From Candidatus Melainabacteria bacterium (lineage in GTDB: Bacteria; Cyanobacteriota; Vampirovibrionia; Obscuribacterales; Obscuribacteraceae), in NCBI GenBank assembly GCA_013288645.1, contig JABDBL010000013.1, positions 1 to 64,000 on the forward strand: a DNA stretch of 64,000 nt. The letters are read 5' to 3'. A program made the position numbers and the translations under genes. The notes beneath the pieces were generated by a model. It made no database searches and was not told the DNA's origin. It worked only from the letters and a program-made list of their open reading frames with translations. This document shows, in pieces, positions 55,953 through 64,000 of this stretch (positions are counted from its first letter, which is position 1; every line of letters starts with the position of its first letter).

Positions 55953-56732
55953 ATGACAGCACCAAAATTTAAACGCATACTATTAAAACTTAGTGGTGAA
56001 GCACTTGTTGGCGAGGCCCACTTTGGCATCGACCCTAATATAGTTAATCGCATTGCTGAAGAAATTCTCAATGCTCATAAATTGGGCGTACAAATTGCCA
56101 TTGTAGTAGGCGGCGGAAATATATTTCGCGGCGAGCAAGGTAGGCAATGGGGGATGGATAAAGCTGGTTCGGATTATGTTGGCATGCTCGCTACAATAAT
56201 GAATTGCCTAATTTTGCAAGAAGTATTAAAGACCAAGGGCTGCGAAACAAGAGTACAAACAGCTATAGCAATGCCAGCTATTGCCGAGCCATTCATTCGA
56301 TTAAAGGCAATTAGACATCTAGAAAAGGGAAGGGTGGTTATTTTTGGTGGCGGCACAGGCAATCCCCATGTTACAACTGATACAGCAGCAGCTTTAAGAG
56401 CGGCTGAAATCAAAGCTGATGTATTGCTTATGGCCAAAAATAATGTAGATGGCGTTTATGATGACGATCCAAGAAAAAACTCAAACGCTAAGAAGATCAA
56501 CAAAATTAGCTTCGAACAATTGATCCGCCAAGGCTTGAAAGTAATGGATCCTGCCGGTGTATCTATTTGTCAACAAAATAATATCCCCTTTGTTGTGTTT
56601 GATTTCGCTAAATCAGGCGGTATTGAACGTATTGTATTAGGAGAAAAAGTGGGCACCCTTGTTGGTGCTAACTTGGATCTGGAATTCGCATCCACAAAAG
56701 TTGAAGCAAAGAATAAAATCGAGGCAAAATAA
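55953..56732 (+). CDS. pyrH: UMP kinase
   Basis: 259 residues. Amino-acid-kinase fold: RILLKLSGEALVGEAHFGID, VVGGGNIFRGEQGR, DYVGMLATIMNCLIL, the nucleotide site VVIFGGGTGNPHVTTDTAAA, and KNNVDGVYDDDPRKN. Phosphorylates UMP to UDP, feeding pyrimidine and UDP-sugar pools. The gap of 149 bp after tsf may hold its own promoter. frr follows after 2 bp. Confidence 0.96.
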   Translation: MTAPKFKRILLKLSGEALVGEAHFGIDPNIVNRIAEEILNAHKLGVQIAIVVGGGNIFRGEQGRQWGMDKAGSDYVGMLATIMNCLILQEVLKTKGCETRVQTAIAMPAIAEPFIRLKAIRHLEKGRVVIFGGGTGNPHVTTDTAAALRAAEIKADVLLMAKNNVDGVYDDDPRKNSNAKKINKISFEQLIRQGLKVMDPAGVSICQQNNIPFVVFDFAKSGGIERIVLGEKVGTLVGANLDLEFASTKVEAKNKIEAK

Positions 56733-56734
56733 GA

Positions 56735-57292
56735 ATGAGCACAGCACAAGTCATTTCACAAGCAGAAGAGCGGATAAAAAAGGCTATTGCCCAGTTGCAA
56801 AAAGAATATCAAACAATTAGAACTGGCAGAGCCAATCCAGCATTACTAGATAGAATTGACGTTGAATATTATGGTACAAGCACCCCGCTTAAGAGTTTAG
56901 CTAATATCTCAACACCTGATGGACGCTCGCTCTTAATTCAACCTTATGACAAAGGGGCCATCAAAGAAATAGAAACAGCCATTCACAAATCAGATGTGGG
57001 TTTAACACCTACTACAGATGGTTCGTTAATCCGCATAAGCGTGCCTCAATTAACCGAAGAAAGACGCAAAGAAATAGTAAAAACAGTAAAAAAATTCGGT
57101 GAAGACACACGTATTGCTATAAGAAATGTTCGTAGAGATGCGGCCGACGAATTGAAGAAACTAAAGGGTACACAAATTTCGGAAGATGAAATTAAGCGTG
57201 AAGAGGATCATTTGCAGAAAGTCGTAGATAAATATGTTAAAGAAATTGACAAGCATGTGCATGATAAAGAAGTAGAGGTAATGGCTGTATAG
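56735..57292 (+). CDS. frr: Ribosome recycling factor
   Basis: 185 residues, the normal length. The three-helix bundle core is clear: LQKEYQTIRTGRANPALLDR, IDVEYYGTSTPLKSLANIST, PYDKGAIKEIETAI, LTEERRKEIVKTVKKF and RNVRRDAADELKKLK. With EF-G it splits post-termination ribosomes. Its stop is followed within 8 bp by the 108-bp tandem array. Confidence 0.97.
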   Translation: MSTAQVISQAEERIKKAIAQLQKEYQTIRTGRANPALLDRIDVEYYGTSTPLKSLANISTPDGRSLLIQPYDKGAIKEIETAIHKSDVGLTPTTDGSLIRISVPQLTEERRKEIVKTVKKFGEDTRIAIRNVRRDAADELKKLKGTQISEDEIKREEDHLQKVVDKYVKEIDKHVHDKEVEVMAV

Positions 57293-57300
57293 AATATTTT

Positions 57301-57666
57301 GGTAAGCGGAGAGAGCGAAGCATGAGTGAACGGAGCGATTAGACTAGCGATAAAACGGCATAAGCAGCGTAACGAACGATTGCGAGGAGCAATCGGCAGT
57401 GTAGCGGCGGTAAGCGGAGAGAGCGAAGCATGAGTGAACGGAGCGATTAGACTAACGATAAAACGGCATAAGCAGCGTAACGAACGATTGCGAGGAGCAA
57501 TCGGCAGTGTAGCGGCGGTAAGCGGAGAGAGCGAAGCATGAGTGAACGGAGCGATTAGACTAACGATAAAACGGCATAAGCAGCGTAACGAACGATTGCG
57601 AGGAGCAATCGGCAGTGTAGCGGCGGTAAGCGGAGAGAGCGAAGCATGAGTGAACGGAGCGATTAA
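57301..57666 (+). repeat. 108-bp tandem repeat array (three full units and a partial fourth)
   Basis: Units start at 57301, 57409 and 57517, with a 42-bp partial unit at 57625-57666. The copies are nearly identical; unit 1 differs by G for A at 57357 region (GACTAGCG versus GACTAACG). The array fills almost the whole gap between frr and glmS and is richer in G+C than its surroundings. Each unit contains a perfect hairpin, CGATTGC-GAGGA-GCAATCG (57377-57395, 57485-57503, 57593-57611), and a GGAGCGATTA motif. In the partial unit this GGAG (57656-57659) lies 10 nt before the glmS ATG. All units contain stops in every frame I checked, so it is not coding. Confidence 0.92.
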
Positions 57667-57669
57667 TAT

Positions 57670-59544
57670 ATGTGCGGGATCGTAGGATATTTAGGTTCAG
57701 GTAGTGCAGTACCAGTTTTGGTATCAGAACTTCGTAGTCTAGAATACCGTGGCTATGATTCAGCCGGATTAGCGGTAATTGAGGATGGCAATTTGCGCAT
57801 ACTTAAGGCTGCCGGCAAATTATCTAATTTGGAACACATTTTAAAAGAGCAAGCACCTATCGCAACTGTCGGTATAGGTCATACGCGCTGGGCAACACAT
57901 GGTGAACCAACTGATCGGAATGCTCATCCCCACACAGATGAAGCAAAAGTCGTAGCTGTTGTTCATAATGGCATTATTGAAAATTATAGGGAGCTGAAAG
58001 ACGAGTTACTAAAGAAAGACTATAAATTCGGCTCAGACACTGATACCGAAGTAGTAGCACATTTAGTATCTTACTACTATAAACAGAACAAGGACATGCT
58101 AAACGCAGTTAGGCAGGCTGTGAGTCGTTTGCAAGGTATTTATGCACTAGCCATTTTGAGCCCAGCCTATCCTGATCGTATTTTTGCCGTTAATCATCAC
58201 TATTCTCTAACAGTTGGTTTGGGCGAAAACGAGAGCTTTTTAGCTTCAGATGGCTTAGCTGTTCGTCCTTATACTAATCAACTATTGCGCCTTGAACAAA
58301 GTGAAATAGTGGAACTCTCAAGTTCCGGCTATAAACTTTACAGCTTCGAAGGCAAAGAAGTAAAACGCTCACCTATTACCTCCGAAGGCAGCCTATATAT
58401 AATCGACAAAGGCGGCTATAAACATTTTCTGCTTAAAGAAATCAACGAGCAACCAACTGTATTGAGACAGACTTTAGCTAAATATTTGCCTGATACTCAT
58501 AAGCCCGTAAATCTAAAAAAAGAAAACAAAGGATTAGTAAATGGTCTTCATACAGCCGGTATCACCCTAACAAAAGAACAAATAAAAAATATTGATCGCA
58601 TCCAGATTGTCGCTTGTGGGACCGCATTGTATTCGGGAATGGTAGGCAAATATATTATTGAAGCGTTAGCACAAATTCCTACTGAGGTTGAAATTGCTTC
58701 AGAAATTAGAGGACGCAAATTATTAGTTAATGAAAGAACATTGACCATTGCCGTGAGTCAATCTGGAGAAACAGCAGATACTTTAGCTGCCATTAAAGAA
58801 GCTAAAGAAGCTGGCTCCCATACCCTGGGTATAACAAATCGCCCAGATTCTCATTTAGCTCATATCACTACCGACTTAATCACTACTGAATGTGGTATCG
58901 AAGTCTCTGTTGCTTCTACTAAGACCTATATTGCTCAATTGGCTAGTTTCTATTTGCTCGGTATTTATTTAGCCGAAGAAAAAGGGTTGTTATCTCCACA
59001 AAAATCAGCTGAGCTCAAGCATCAGTTGCATCTGATTCCTACATGGCAGGAAAAGATTTTGAGCTCTAGTGAAGATATCCGCCAAGCTGCTTTAAAATAC
59101 AGTTCGGCAAAAGATGTTGTATTTATGGGGCGTGGCTTTAATTATCCAACAGCTTTAGAAGGGGCTTTAAAGCTTAAAGAATTGACTTATATCCATGCTT
59201 CTGGCTACGCAGCTGGCGAGCTAAAGCATGGACCAATTGCTGTACTGGATGAAAATGTTCCAGTAGTGACAATTTTAGTTCCTGGTGTTGTTTATGAGAA
59301 AACTTTATCGAACGCTTTAGAGTCTAAAGCTAGACAAGCAAAAATGATAGCTGTAGCTGTAGAAGACGATAAAAACGTTGATAGCATATTTGATACCATC
59401 ATGCGCATACCTACTGTCGATGAATTTCTAAGCCCATTGCTTACCGTTATACCATTGCAGCTCTTTGCTTATTTTACAGCAGAGGCTTTGGGTAAAGATG
59501 TAGATCAGCCGCGCAATTTAGCTAAGTCTGTTACAGTAGAATAA
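57670..59544 (+). CDS. glmS: Glutamine-fructose-6-phosphate aminotransferase
   Basis: 624 residues. The catalytic Cys follows the initiator Met (MCGIVGYLG). The class II glutaminase domain shows EYRGYDSAGLAV, GIGHTRWATHGEPTDRNAHP and VVHNGIIENYRELK. Two SIS domains carry IVACGTALYSGMVGKYIIE, VSQSGETADTLAAIKEAKEA, MGRGFNYPTALEGALKLKEL and the end DQPRNLAKSVTVE. It makes glucosamine-6-phosphate, the entry to peptidoglycan and lipid A sugars. Its ribosome-binding GGAG comes from the last partial copy of the upstream repeat. No glmS ribozyme-like core was recognised. Confidence 0.97.
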   Translation: MCGIVGYLGSGSAVPVLVSELRSLEYRGYDSAGLAVIEDGNLRILKAAGKLSNLEHILKEQAPIATVGIGHTRWATHGEPTDRNAHPHTDEAKVVAVVHNGIIENYRELKDELLKKDYKFGSDTDTEVVAHLVSYYYKQNKDMLNAVRQAVSRLQGIYALAILSPAYPDRIFAVNHHYSLTVGLGENESFLASDGLAVRPYTNQLLRLEQSEIVELSSSGYKLYSFEGKEVKRSPITSEGSLYIIDKGGYKHFLLKEINEQPTVLRQTLAKYLPDTHKPVNLKKENKGLVNGLHTAGITLTKEQIKNIDRIQIVACGTALYSGMVGKYIIEALAQIPTEVEIASEIRGRKLLVNERTLTIAVSQSGETADTLAAIKEAKEAGSHTLGITNRPDSHLAHITTDLITTECGIEVSVASTKTYIAQLASFYLLGIYLAEEKGLLSPQKSAELKHQLHLIPTWQEKILSSSEDIRQAALKYSSAKDVVFMGRGFNYPTALEGALKLKELTYIHASGYAAGELKHGPIAVLDENVPVVTILVPGVVYEKTLSNALESKARQAKMIAVAVEDDKNVDSIFDTIMRIPTVDEFLSPLLTVIPLQLFAYFTAEALGKDVDQPRNLAKSVTVE

Positions 59545-59643
59545 GGATACTAAGCGAAGCGAGGCGACATGGGCAGCGAAGCTGAGCGATGTAATATACG
59601 CCCGTTGAGCCTGAGACAAGCCTGCGCTGAGGTGAAAGCGCCT
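59545..59643 (+). repeat. Diverged single copy of the intergenic repeat family
   Basis: G+C-rich sequence between glmS and hemW. Its left end (TAAGCGAAGCGAGGCGACATG, and GAGCGATGTA) resembles the start of the 57301 unit. Its right end (TACGCCCGTTGAGCCTGAG and AGCGCCTATGATA) resembles the end of the 62576 unit. It looks like a mosaic of both. A GAGGTGAA near its end could serve as the hemW ribosome-binding site. An open frame through it from 59569 merely extends hemW upstream. Confidence 0.55.
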
Positions 59644-60780
59644 ATGATAGGCGCCTATTTACACATTCCTTTTTGTGCCTATAAGTGTCATTATTGTGAC
59701 TTTGCTACTTCTACACGTACCGAAGAATTTGGAAAACGGTATTGCCAAATATTAGAACGAGAAATTAAAGATAGATTATCAGAAGCTGCAGATAAACCGC
59801 ATATTAGTACTGTTTTTTACGGTGGCGGTACTCCAGGCTTATTGGACATTGAGTACTTAAATCAAATCCACGGGACTTTATTGAAAAATATTGTCTTGCT
59901 GACCGATTATGAAATTTCATTGGAAACAAATCCTGAAACTGTTACCAGAGAAAAAGCAAAAATATGGCGAGAAATAGGTATAAACCGGCTGTCCATAGGC
60001 ATACAGTCTTTTAATGATAGTGAACTCACAGCTCTTGGTAGAGGACATAGCTCAACCGATGCTATTAAAGCCATAGAAATTGCTAGCGACGTGGGTTTTG
60101 ACAATATAAATTGCGATTTAATGTACGGATTACCAGGGCAAAATCTAACCAGCTGGCAAAATTCCATAAATAGCTTTATTAAATTAGCCAATAAATATCC
60201 CCAGATTAAACATGTATCTGCTTATGGCCTGGAGTTAAGTCCCGCTGCTCCTTTAATTAAAATGATTCCTCTGGGTAGTAATGCTTATCCCAGCGAAGAG
60301 GTATTTGAAGAACAACTCAAATATCTGGTTACAGCCCTTGAGCAAGCTGGTTTTATGCAATATGAAATTTCAAATTTTGCTAAAAGCGGATATGAGTGCC
60401 GACACAATTTAAACTACTGGAAGCAAGGTGAATATCATGCCTTTGGTGTATCTGCACATCGCTATATTAAGCCTTATCGCAGCTCTAATTGGCGATCCTT
60501 GGGGCGGTATTTGGACGATTGCTTAACTAATGAAACTTGCGAATTAATTGACCAAGATTTAGCAAGGACAGAAGCGGTAATGCTTGGTTTAAGGATGAAC
60601 GACGGATTAAATCTTAAGCTATTTAAGCAATCTTACGGTGAAGATCTGCTAGATACGCACAAAGAGATAATCGAGAAGTTAATAGCTCATAATTTGCTAG
60701 CACATACCGCGGACCGGCTTAAACTAACCATTCTCGGCCAACCGGTGGCTAATACAATAATTGGAGAATTTCTTCAGTAA
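59644..60780 (+). CDS. hemW: HemW-like radical SAM protein (haem chaperone family)
   Basis: 378 residues from ATG 59644 (IGAYLHIPFC next). The radical SAM cluster motif CxxxCxxC is CAYKCHYC, followed by FYGGGTPGLLD, SLETNPETVT, RLSIGIQSFNDSELTALGRG and DLMYGLPGQNLTSW. The later ISNFAKSGYECRHNLNYWKQ and YHAFGVSAHR are typical of HemW rather than of coproporphyrinogen dehydrogenase HemN, whose motif has an extra Cys. An in-frame ATG at 59569 would add 25 residues encoded by repeat DNA and is rejected. HemW is a haem-binding protein that inserts haem into target enzymes. Confidence 0.9.
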   Translation: MIGAYLHIPFCAYKCHYCDFATSTRTEEFGKRYCQILEREIKDRLSEAADKPHISTVFYGGGTPGLLDIEYLNQIHGTLLKNIVLLTDYEISLETNPETVTREKAKIWREIGINRLSIGIQSFNDSELTALGRGHSSTDAIKAIEIASDVGFDNINCDLMYGLPGQNLTSWQNSINSFIKLANKYPQIKHVSAYGLELSPAAPLIKMIPLGSNAYPSEEVFEEQLKYLVTALEQAGFMQYEISNFAKSGYECRHNLNYWKQGEYHAFGVSAHRYIKPYRSSNWRSLGRYLDDCLTNETCELIDQDLARTEAVMLGLRMNDGLNLKLFKQSYGEDLLDTHKEIIEKLIAHNLLAHTADRLKLTILGQPVANTIIGEFLQ

Positions 60781-60882
60781 TTAAGTAGCATTTTAATAGT
60801 GACAAGCGCTATAAGAGTGATTTATTTGGTTCAAATAGTGGTATGGAATTAAAGGGTAAATTTACCTAAATGGCGGTAGGCA

Positions 60883-62562
60883 TTGAAAATATGTTCAGAA
60901 TGTCATGGCGAGTTTCAAGACACTGTCAGTAAGTGTCCTACAGACGAAAGTGACCTTGATTCTGAGCATGTTAATCCGCTGATAGGCACTTGTTTAGCCG
61001 GCAGGTATCAAATAATATCAATGATCGGTACCGGGGGCGCTGGTGTTGTCTATAAAGCTCAACATCTAAAGATGGATAAACCAGTGGCCGTCAAAATGAT
61101 GCATTCACATATGATGGCACAACCAGACGCCATTAGAAGCTTTTGCGACGAAGCCAAAACCGTTGCCCAACTAAAACATCACAATATAGTAACTGTATAC
61201 GATTTTGGTATTAGTACAACTAATCAACCATTTTTGGTTATGGATTACATTAATGGACCAAGTCTAAGCAAATACACTGAAGATAACGGTCCGCTGTCTT
61301 TAGAACAGATGCGATTCATTCTTGCACAAATAGTTGACGGATTGTCGTATGCTCACGCCGAAGGCATAGTGCATCAAGATTTAAAACCACAAAATATTAT
61401 TCTAAGTTATGTAGGTCAGATAGTAGACAAAGTAACCGTAGTGGATTTTGGGCTGGCCACGCTTTCTTTAACAGAGAAAGAAATGGCTATGTCCGGTAAC
61501 GGTAATAAGAAAAAGAAATTTATTGGTAGTCCGTATTATATGAGTCCAGAACAATGTTTATCAAATGTTGTTATTGATTCCAGAAGCGACATTTATTCGT
61601 TAGCTATTGTTCTCTATCAAGCATTGTCTGATAAGCTGCCTTTCGAAAAGAAATCAGCTATAGCTATGATGGATAGCCATGTGCGCGAAATACCGGTTGC
61701 TTTTAGAAATAGCAATCCAGAATTGCCTGGTTTACAAGCTTGCACAGAATTGACAAAGGTATTCAATCAGGCAATGGCTAAAGAACCAGACAACCGTTAT
61801 AAGAACATCAGTGAGTTCGGGCTTGCACTAGACGATGCATTGGCTCGCGATTCTGTAAAAGTTAAAGCAATTAAACACCGTAATTTAGCTGCTGAGCAAG
61901 TTTTAGTGCACGTAAACCAAGCAATGCAATCCGACCAATCTCTAGATAAAGTTCCAGTCCAAGCCTCAAAATTACAATTGGACCACGGAACCCAGTTTCT
62001 CTCGCGGCAAGCAGAAATTGAAGAAGCTTATCTTAATTCCCAAACAACAGACTCAAAAGTTTCAAAAACCATTAAAAAAGAAAATATCATAGTTAGCTTC
62101 TTACAAAGGATAGGGAGTATTTGTGATAGTAAGAAGGATAAAACCGTTGCTCCGAACGCAGGTCAACAAGGGAGCGAATGTTCTAATTGCAAGACTCCTC
62201 TAAAACCTGGAATCCAATTTTGTCTAAACTGTCAACGCACAATTGCTCAACCTATTCGCACAACCAAATTGTCCGAGGCACCTAACGGAAACTTTTTTGC
62301 CAATCGTTCAGGAGACGCGCCGACTTTGGACGAACAACAAAAAGCAAAAACTAAATTGCAAAAGCTAAGACAAAACAAACTAATTGTCTTAGCTAGAGCA
62401 CATCAATTTCTAAATTATGCACTCATTGCCGCTATAATCATTGGTGGCATTATAATGATTCAACGTAATCTAGTTCCGACTTCACCATCTCACAATATAA
62501 GTGACAGCCTTTCCAAGAACAGGACTGCAAATAATATGGCTACAACAAATCCGAGCCACTAA
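60883..62562 (+). CDS. Ser/Thr protein kinase with two zinc ribbons and a C-terminal membrane helix
   Basis: 559 residues. An N-terminal zinc-ribbon-like CSECHGEF...CPTDES is followed by a kinase domain of about residues 40-320: Gly loop IGTGGAGVVYKA, VAIK-type Lys in PVAVKMM, HQDLKPQNII at 164, DFGLA at 188 and activation segment GSPYYMSPEQC. The catalytic loop has HQD instead of HRD, so it is a non-RD kinase, which often does not need activation-loop phosphorylation. Residues 433-455 form a second ribbon (CSNCKTPLKPGIQFCLNCQ), and a membrane helix lies at 508-527 with a short tail outside. Start is TTG at 60883. The targets are unknown. Confidence 0.88.
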   Translation: MKICSECHGEFQDTVSKCPTDESDLDSEHVNPLIGTCLAGRYQIISMIGTGGAGVVYKAQHLKMDKPVAVKMMHSHMMAQPDAIRSFCDEAKTVAQLKHHNIVTVYDFGISTTNQPFLVMDYINGPSLSKYTEDNGPLSLEQMRFILAQIVDGLSYAHAEGIVHQDLKPQNIILSYVGQIVDKVTVVDFGLATLSLTEKEMAMSGNGNKKKKFIGSPYYMSPEQCLSNVVIDSRSDIYSLAIVLYQALSDKLPFEKKSAIAMMDSHVREIPVAFRNSNPELPGLQACTELTKVFNQAMAKEPDNRYKNISEFGLALDDALARDSVKVKAIKHRNLAAEQVLVHVNQAMQSDQSLDKVPVQASKLQLDHGTQFLSRQAEIEEAYLNSQTTDSKVSKTIKKENIIVSFLQRIGSICDSKKDKTVAPNAGQQGSECSNCKTPLKPGIQFCLNCQRTIAQPIRTTKLSEAPNGNFFANRSGDAPTLDEQQKAKTKLQKLRQNKLIVLARAHQFLNYALIAAIIIGGIIMIQRNLVPTSPSHNISDSLSKNRTANNMATTNPSH

Positions 62563-62575
62563 AGGACAAAATGAA

Positions 62576-62775
62576 ATAGTGGAGCGAACGGCAGCGGTGA
62601 GCTGGCGGCAGCGAAACGTCGATACGCGCGTTGAGCTGAGCGGAGCGAGAGCGAGGCAGCGCTTATGATACAGATAGATCGAGTTATAGTGGAGCGAACG
62701 GCAGCGGTGAGCTGGCGGCAGCGAAACGTCGATACGCGCGTTGAGCTGAGCAGAGCGAGAGCGAGGCAGCGCTTA
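62576..62775 (+). repeat. Duplicated 90-bp G+C-rich repeat (period 110)
   Basis: Two copies, 62576-62665 and 62686-62775, separated by a 20-bp AT-rich spacer. They differ at one base (CGGAGC versus CAGAGC near 62641 and 62751). The array starts 13 bp after the kinase stop and ends before the convergent 62793 gene. Its composition and short motifs (AGCGAACGGCAGCGG, CGTTGAGCTGAG) relate it to the arrays at 57301 and 59545. A 77-codon minus-strand frame across it is an artefact. Confidence 0.85.
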
Positions 62776-62792
62776 AAATTAGAATAAAGCAA

Positions 62793-63092
62793 TTAGCTTG
62801 AAAGCCAGGCTCCCCGCATGCTTTGTCCTAAACGAAAACCTTGGATTAGATTGGTACGCTTAAGCTGATAAATCTCATGTAAGAGCTCGGGATCTGATAT
62901 ACCATGTTTCTCCGAAATAGCATTTACTTGTTGCATTGCCAATGCTGAAAAATAGACGAAGACCTCGTCTCTAACTTCGCCATAACCTTGATTTGGTAGT
63001 TTTGATACGGCTCTGCCAAAATCGTTATTTATTGCTTCCATCAATTGATGTTGTAGCGAATCTGCATAAAACGAGTCTGCTTTTTTACCCAT
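62793..63092 (-). CDS. Small cytoplasmic protein, unknown
   Basis: 99 residues, soluble, helix-rich (SLQHQLMEAINNDFGRAVSK, DEVFVYFSALAMQQVNAISE, LLHEIYQLKRTNLIQGFRLG). No family recognised. It lies 37 bp downstream of the uracil-DNA glycosylase gene on the same strand, so co-expression is likely. ATG start is plausible, with GGGG (in ACAGGGGTAAG) about 10 nt upstream. Confidence 0.6.
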   Translation of the reverse strand: MGKKADSFYADSLQHQLMEAINNDFGRAVSKLPNQGYGEVRDEVFVYFSALAMQQVNAISEKHGISDPELLHEIYQLKRTNLIQGFRLGQSMRGAWLSS

Positions 63093-63129
63093 ATGTTTAC
63101 TTACCCCTGTCTTTAACGACTTGACTCAT

Positions 63130-63816
63130 TTATAGAGCAACAAGCTTTTGTTTAACCTGTTTTATATCCTGCCACATCAGCCACTTAGGACTGCCTGGCT
63201 CTTTAGACTCATTACGCAATAAATAAGATGGATGAAAAATAGGCATCGCTTGAGCACCACAGTAGTCAAACCATTTTCCGCGAATTTTACTTATTGGTTG
63301 ATTCAATTGCAAAGTATATTGTACAGCGGTTGAGCCCGCTAACAAAATGATTGCTGGCTTTACGAAAGCTATTTGGGCCATAAGGTATGGCTTACACGCT
63401 GCAGCCTCTTCCTTAGTTGGCACTCTATTTTGAGGCGGACGACACTTGACAATATTACAAATATACGTATCTTTTTGTCTATCGATTTGAACAGCAGCTA
63501 AAATTTTGTCCAACAGTTTTCCAGCTCTACCTACAAAAGGTAGCCCTATTTCATCCTCTGTTTGACCGGGTCCTTCACCTATAATCATCAGTTTTGCCTC
63601 AGGGTTGCCATCAGCAAACACTACAGTGGTGCGCGCTCGGCATAATCCGCAATTTTGGCAGACACTTGCTTGGCTTTCTGTATCAGCTAGATCAGAGAAT
63701 TGAGAAATATCCATTGTCAGCAATTGCTCTGGCCGAGATTTGCTGCGCTTTTCCACATTTACAGTGGCCTTTATAGAAGTACTTATCGTAAGCTGTTTGA
63801 GGTGCTCGTCAATCAT
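63130..63816 (-). CDS. Uracil-DNA glycosylase, family 4 (iron-sulfur)
   Basis: 228 residues. Four Cys for a 4Fe-4S cluster are visible: two in CQNCGLCRART and two in the downstream ICNIVKCRPPQNR region. The active site GEGPGQTEDEIGLPFVGRAG and the C-terminal HPSYLLRN match family 4 enzymes, which remove uracil from DNA at the start of base-excision repair. A 50-residue N-terminal extension precedes the cluster. Same strand as the 62793 gene. The 184 bp from here to the window end hold two copies of TAGCACTAA but no gene I can support. Confidence 0.9.
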   Translation of the reverse strand: MIDEHLKQLTISTSIKATVNVEKRSKSRPEQLLTMDISQFSDLADTESQASVCQNCGLCRARTTVVFADGNPEAKLMIIGEGPGQTEDEIGLPFVGRAGKLLDKILAAVQIDRQKDTYICNIVKCRPPQNRVPTKEEAAACKPYLMAQIAFVKPAIILLAGSTAVQYTLQLNQPISKIRGKWFDYCGAQAMPIFHPSYLLRNESKEPGSPKWLMWQDIKQVKQKLVAL

Positions 63817-64000
63817 AAGTGAATTTATAAATCGTCGTTGCGCTGCTTGTCTCGTTTTATCCTTTTTTATATTTATTTAGCACTAATGTAGCACTAAATT
63901 GTCTGTGAAATTGCTAATCTTCCAACTTACAAACATTCAAGATGAGCTATGGCAAGTTGATTAACATTTTTTAGGGGATATCCCAAACATCTAGATGCGC

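Noticed and set aside
57301-57666. CRISPR array
   Set aside because: The 108-bp units are identical end to end with no unique spacers and no cas genes nearby; this is a plain tandem repeat.
57293-57669. glmS ribozyme/riboswitch
   Set aside because: The leader is taken up by the tandem repeat, and no ribozyme core or pseudoknot pattern was recognised.
59569-59643. Upstream in-frame ATG for hemW (25 extra residues)
   Set aside because: The extra residues are encoded by repeat-like DNA, and HemW proteins start at about the IGAYLHIPFC position.
62559-62792. 77-codon open frame on the minus strand
   Set aside because: It runs through the two repeat copies, so its product simply repeats the DNA repeat; no ribosome-binding site or protein-like features.
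63875-63899. Duplicated TAGCACTAA near the window end as an attachment site
   Set aside because: The repeat is nine bases, adjacent, with no tRNA or integrase; likely chance in AT-rich DNA.

Overview
The window reads as a chromosomal segment of an AT-rich, double-membraned bacterium, most likely a non-photosynthetic cyanobacterial relative (Vampirovibrionia/Melainabacteria, Obscuribacterales-like). This placement is inferred, not proven. It rests on lipid A/Kdo genes (lpxK, waaA, a family-9 glycosyltransferase), a cyanobacterial-style HNH protein and DUF433-like protein, many secreted or cytoplasmic TPR proteins of the kinesin-light-chain type, a TPR-TonB fusion, a Ser/Thr kinase with terminal zinc ribbons, and frequent TTG/GTG starts. 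I see no tRNA, rRNA, CRISPR array, transposase or phage gene.

Layout. 0-1.4 kb: end of a nitrate/sulfonate/taurine-type ABC importer. 1.4-4.9 kb: TPR proteins and two antitoxin-like genes without a toxin. 4.9-8.5 kb: a ribose-type ABC importer (binding protein, ATPase, permease). 8.7-9.9 kb: a decaying DUF488 cassette. 10-11.5 kb: a TSUP exporter with an operator-like promoter, facing two Cys-rich secreted proteins. 13.5-17.8 kb: the cell-shape operon mreB-mreC-mreD-mrdA. 18-20.7 kb: GT2 glycosyltransferase, 3-hydroxyacyl-CoA dehydrogenase and ispF. 20.9-34.3 kb: an accessory stretch of secreted, membrane and TPR proteins with almost no recognisable families. It contains a decayed gene, a duplicated two-helix membrane module, a stand-alone EF-Tu-domain-II-like protein and a TPR-TonB fusion. 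34.5-42.2 kb: M20 peptidase, recF, ribF, gyrB and a phosphatidyltransferase. 42.2-47.1 kb: an LPS operon. 47.2-50.5 kb: hydrolase, PNPOx-like, SDR and membrane proteins. 50.5-53.6 kb: priA and HNH. 53.9-60.8 kb: rpsB-tsf-pyrH-frr, then glmS and hemW. 60.9-63.8 kb: Ser/Thr kinase, a small unknown protein and a family-4 uracil-DNA glycosylase.

The housekeeping genes form coherent modules: envelope growth (mre/mrdA with the LPS genes and glmS), translation start-up (rpsB-tsf-pyrH-frr), and replication/repair (recF, gyrB, priA, udg). The most unusual non-coding feature is a family of G+C-rich repeats between genes at 57.3, 59.5 and 62.6 kb. The last copy of a 108-bp tandem array appears to supply the ribosome-binding site of glmS, and a related sequence surrounds the start of hemW. 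The most interesting coding stretch is 21.9-28.4 kb, where clear decay and duplication sit beside intact orphan surface proteins.
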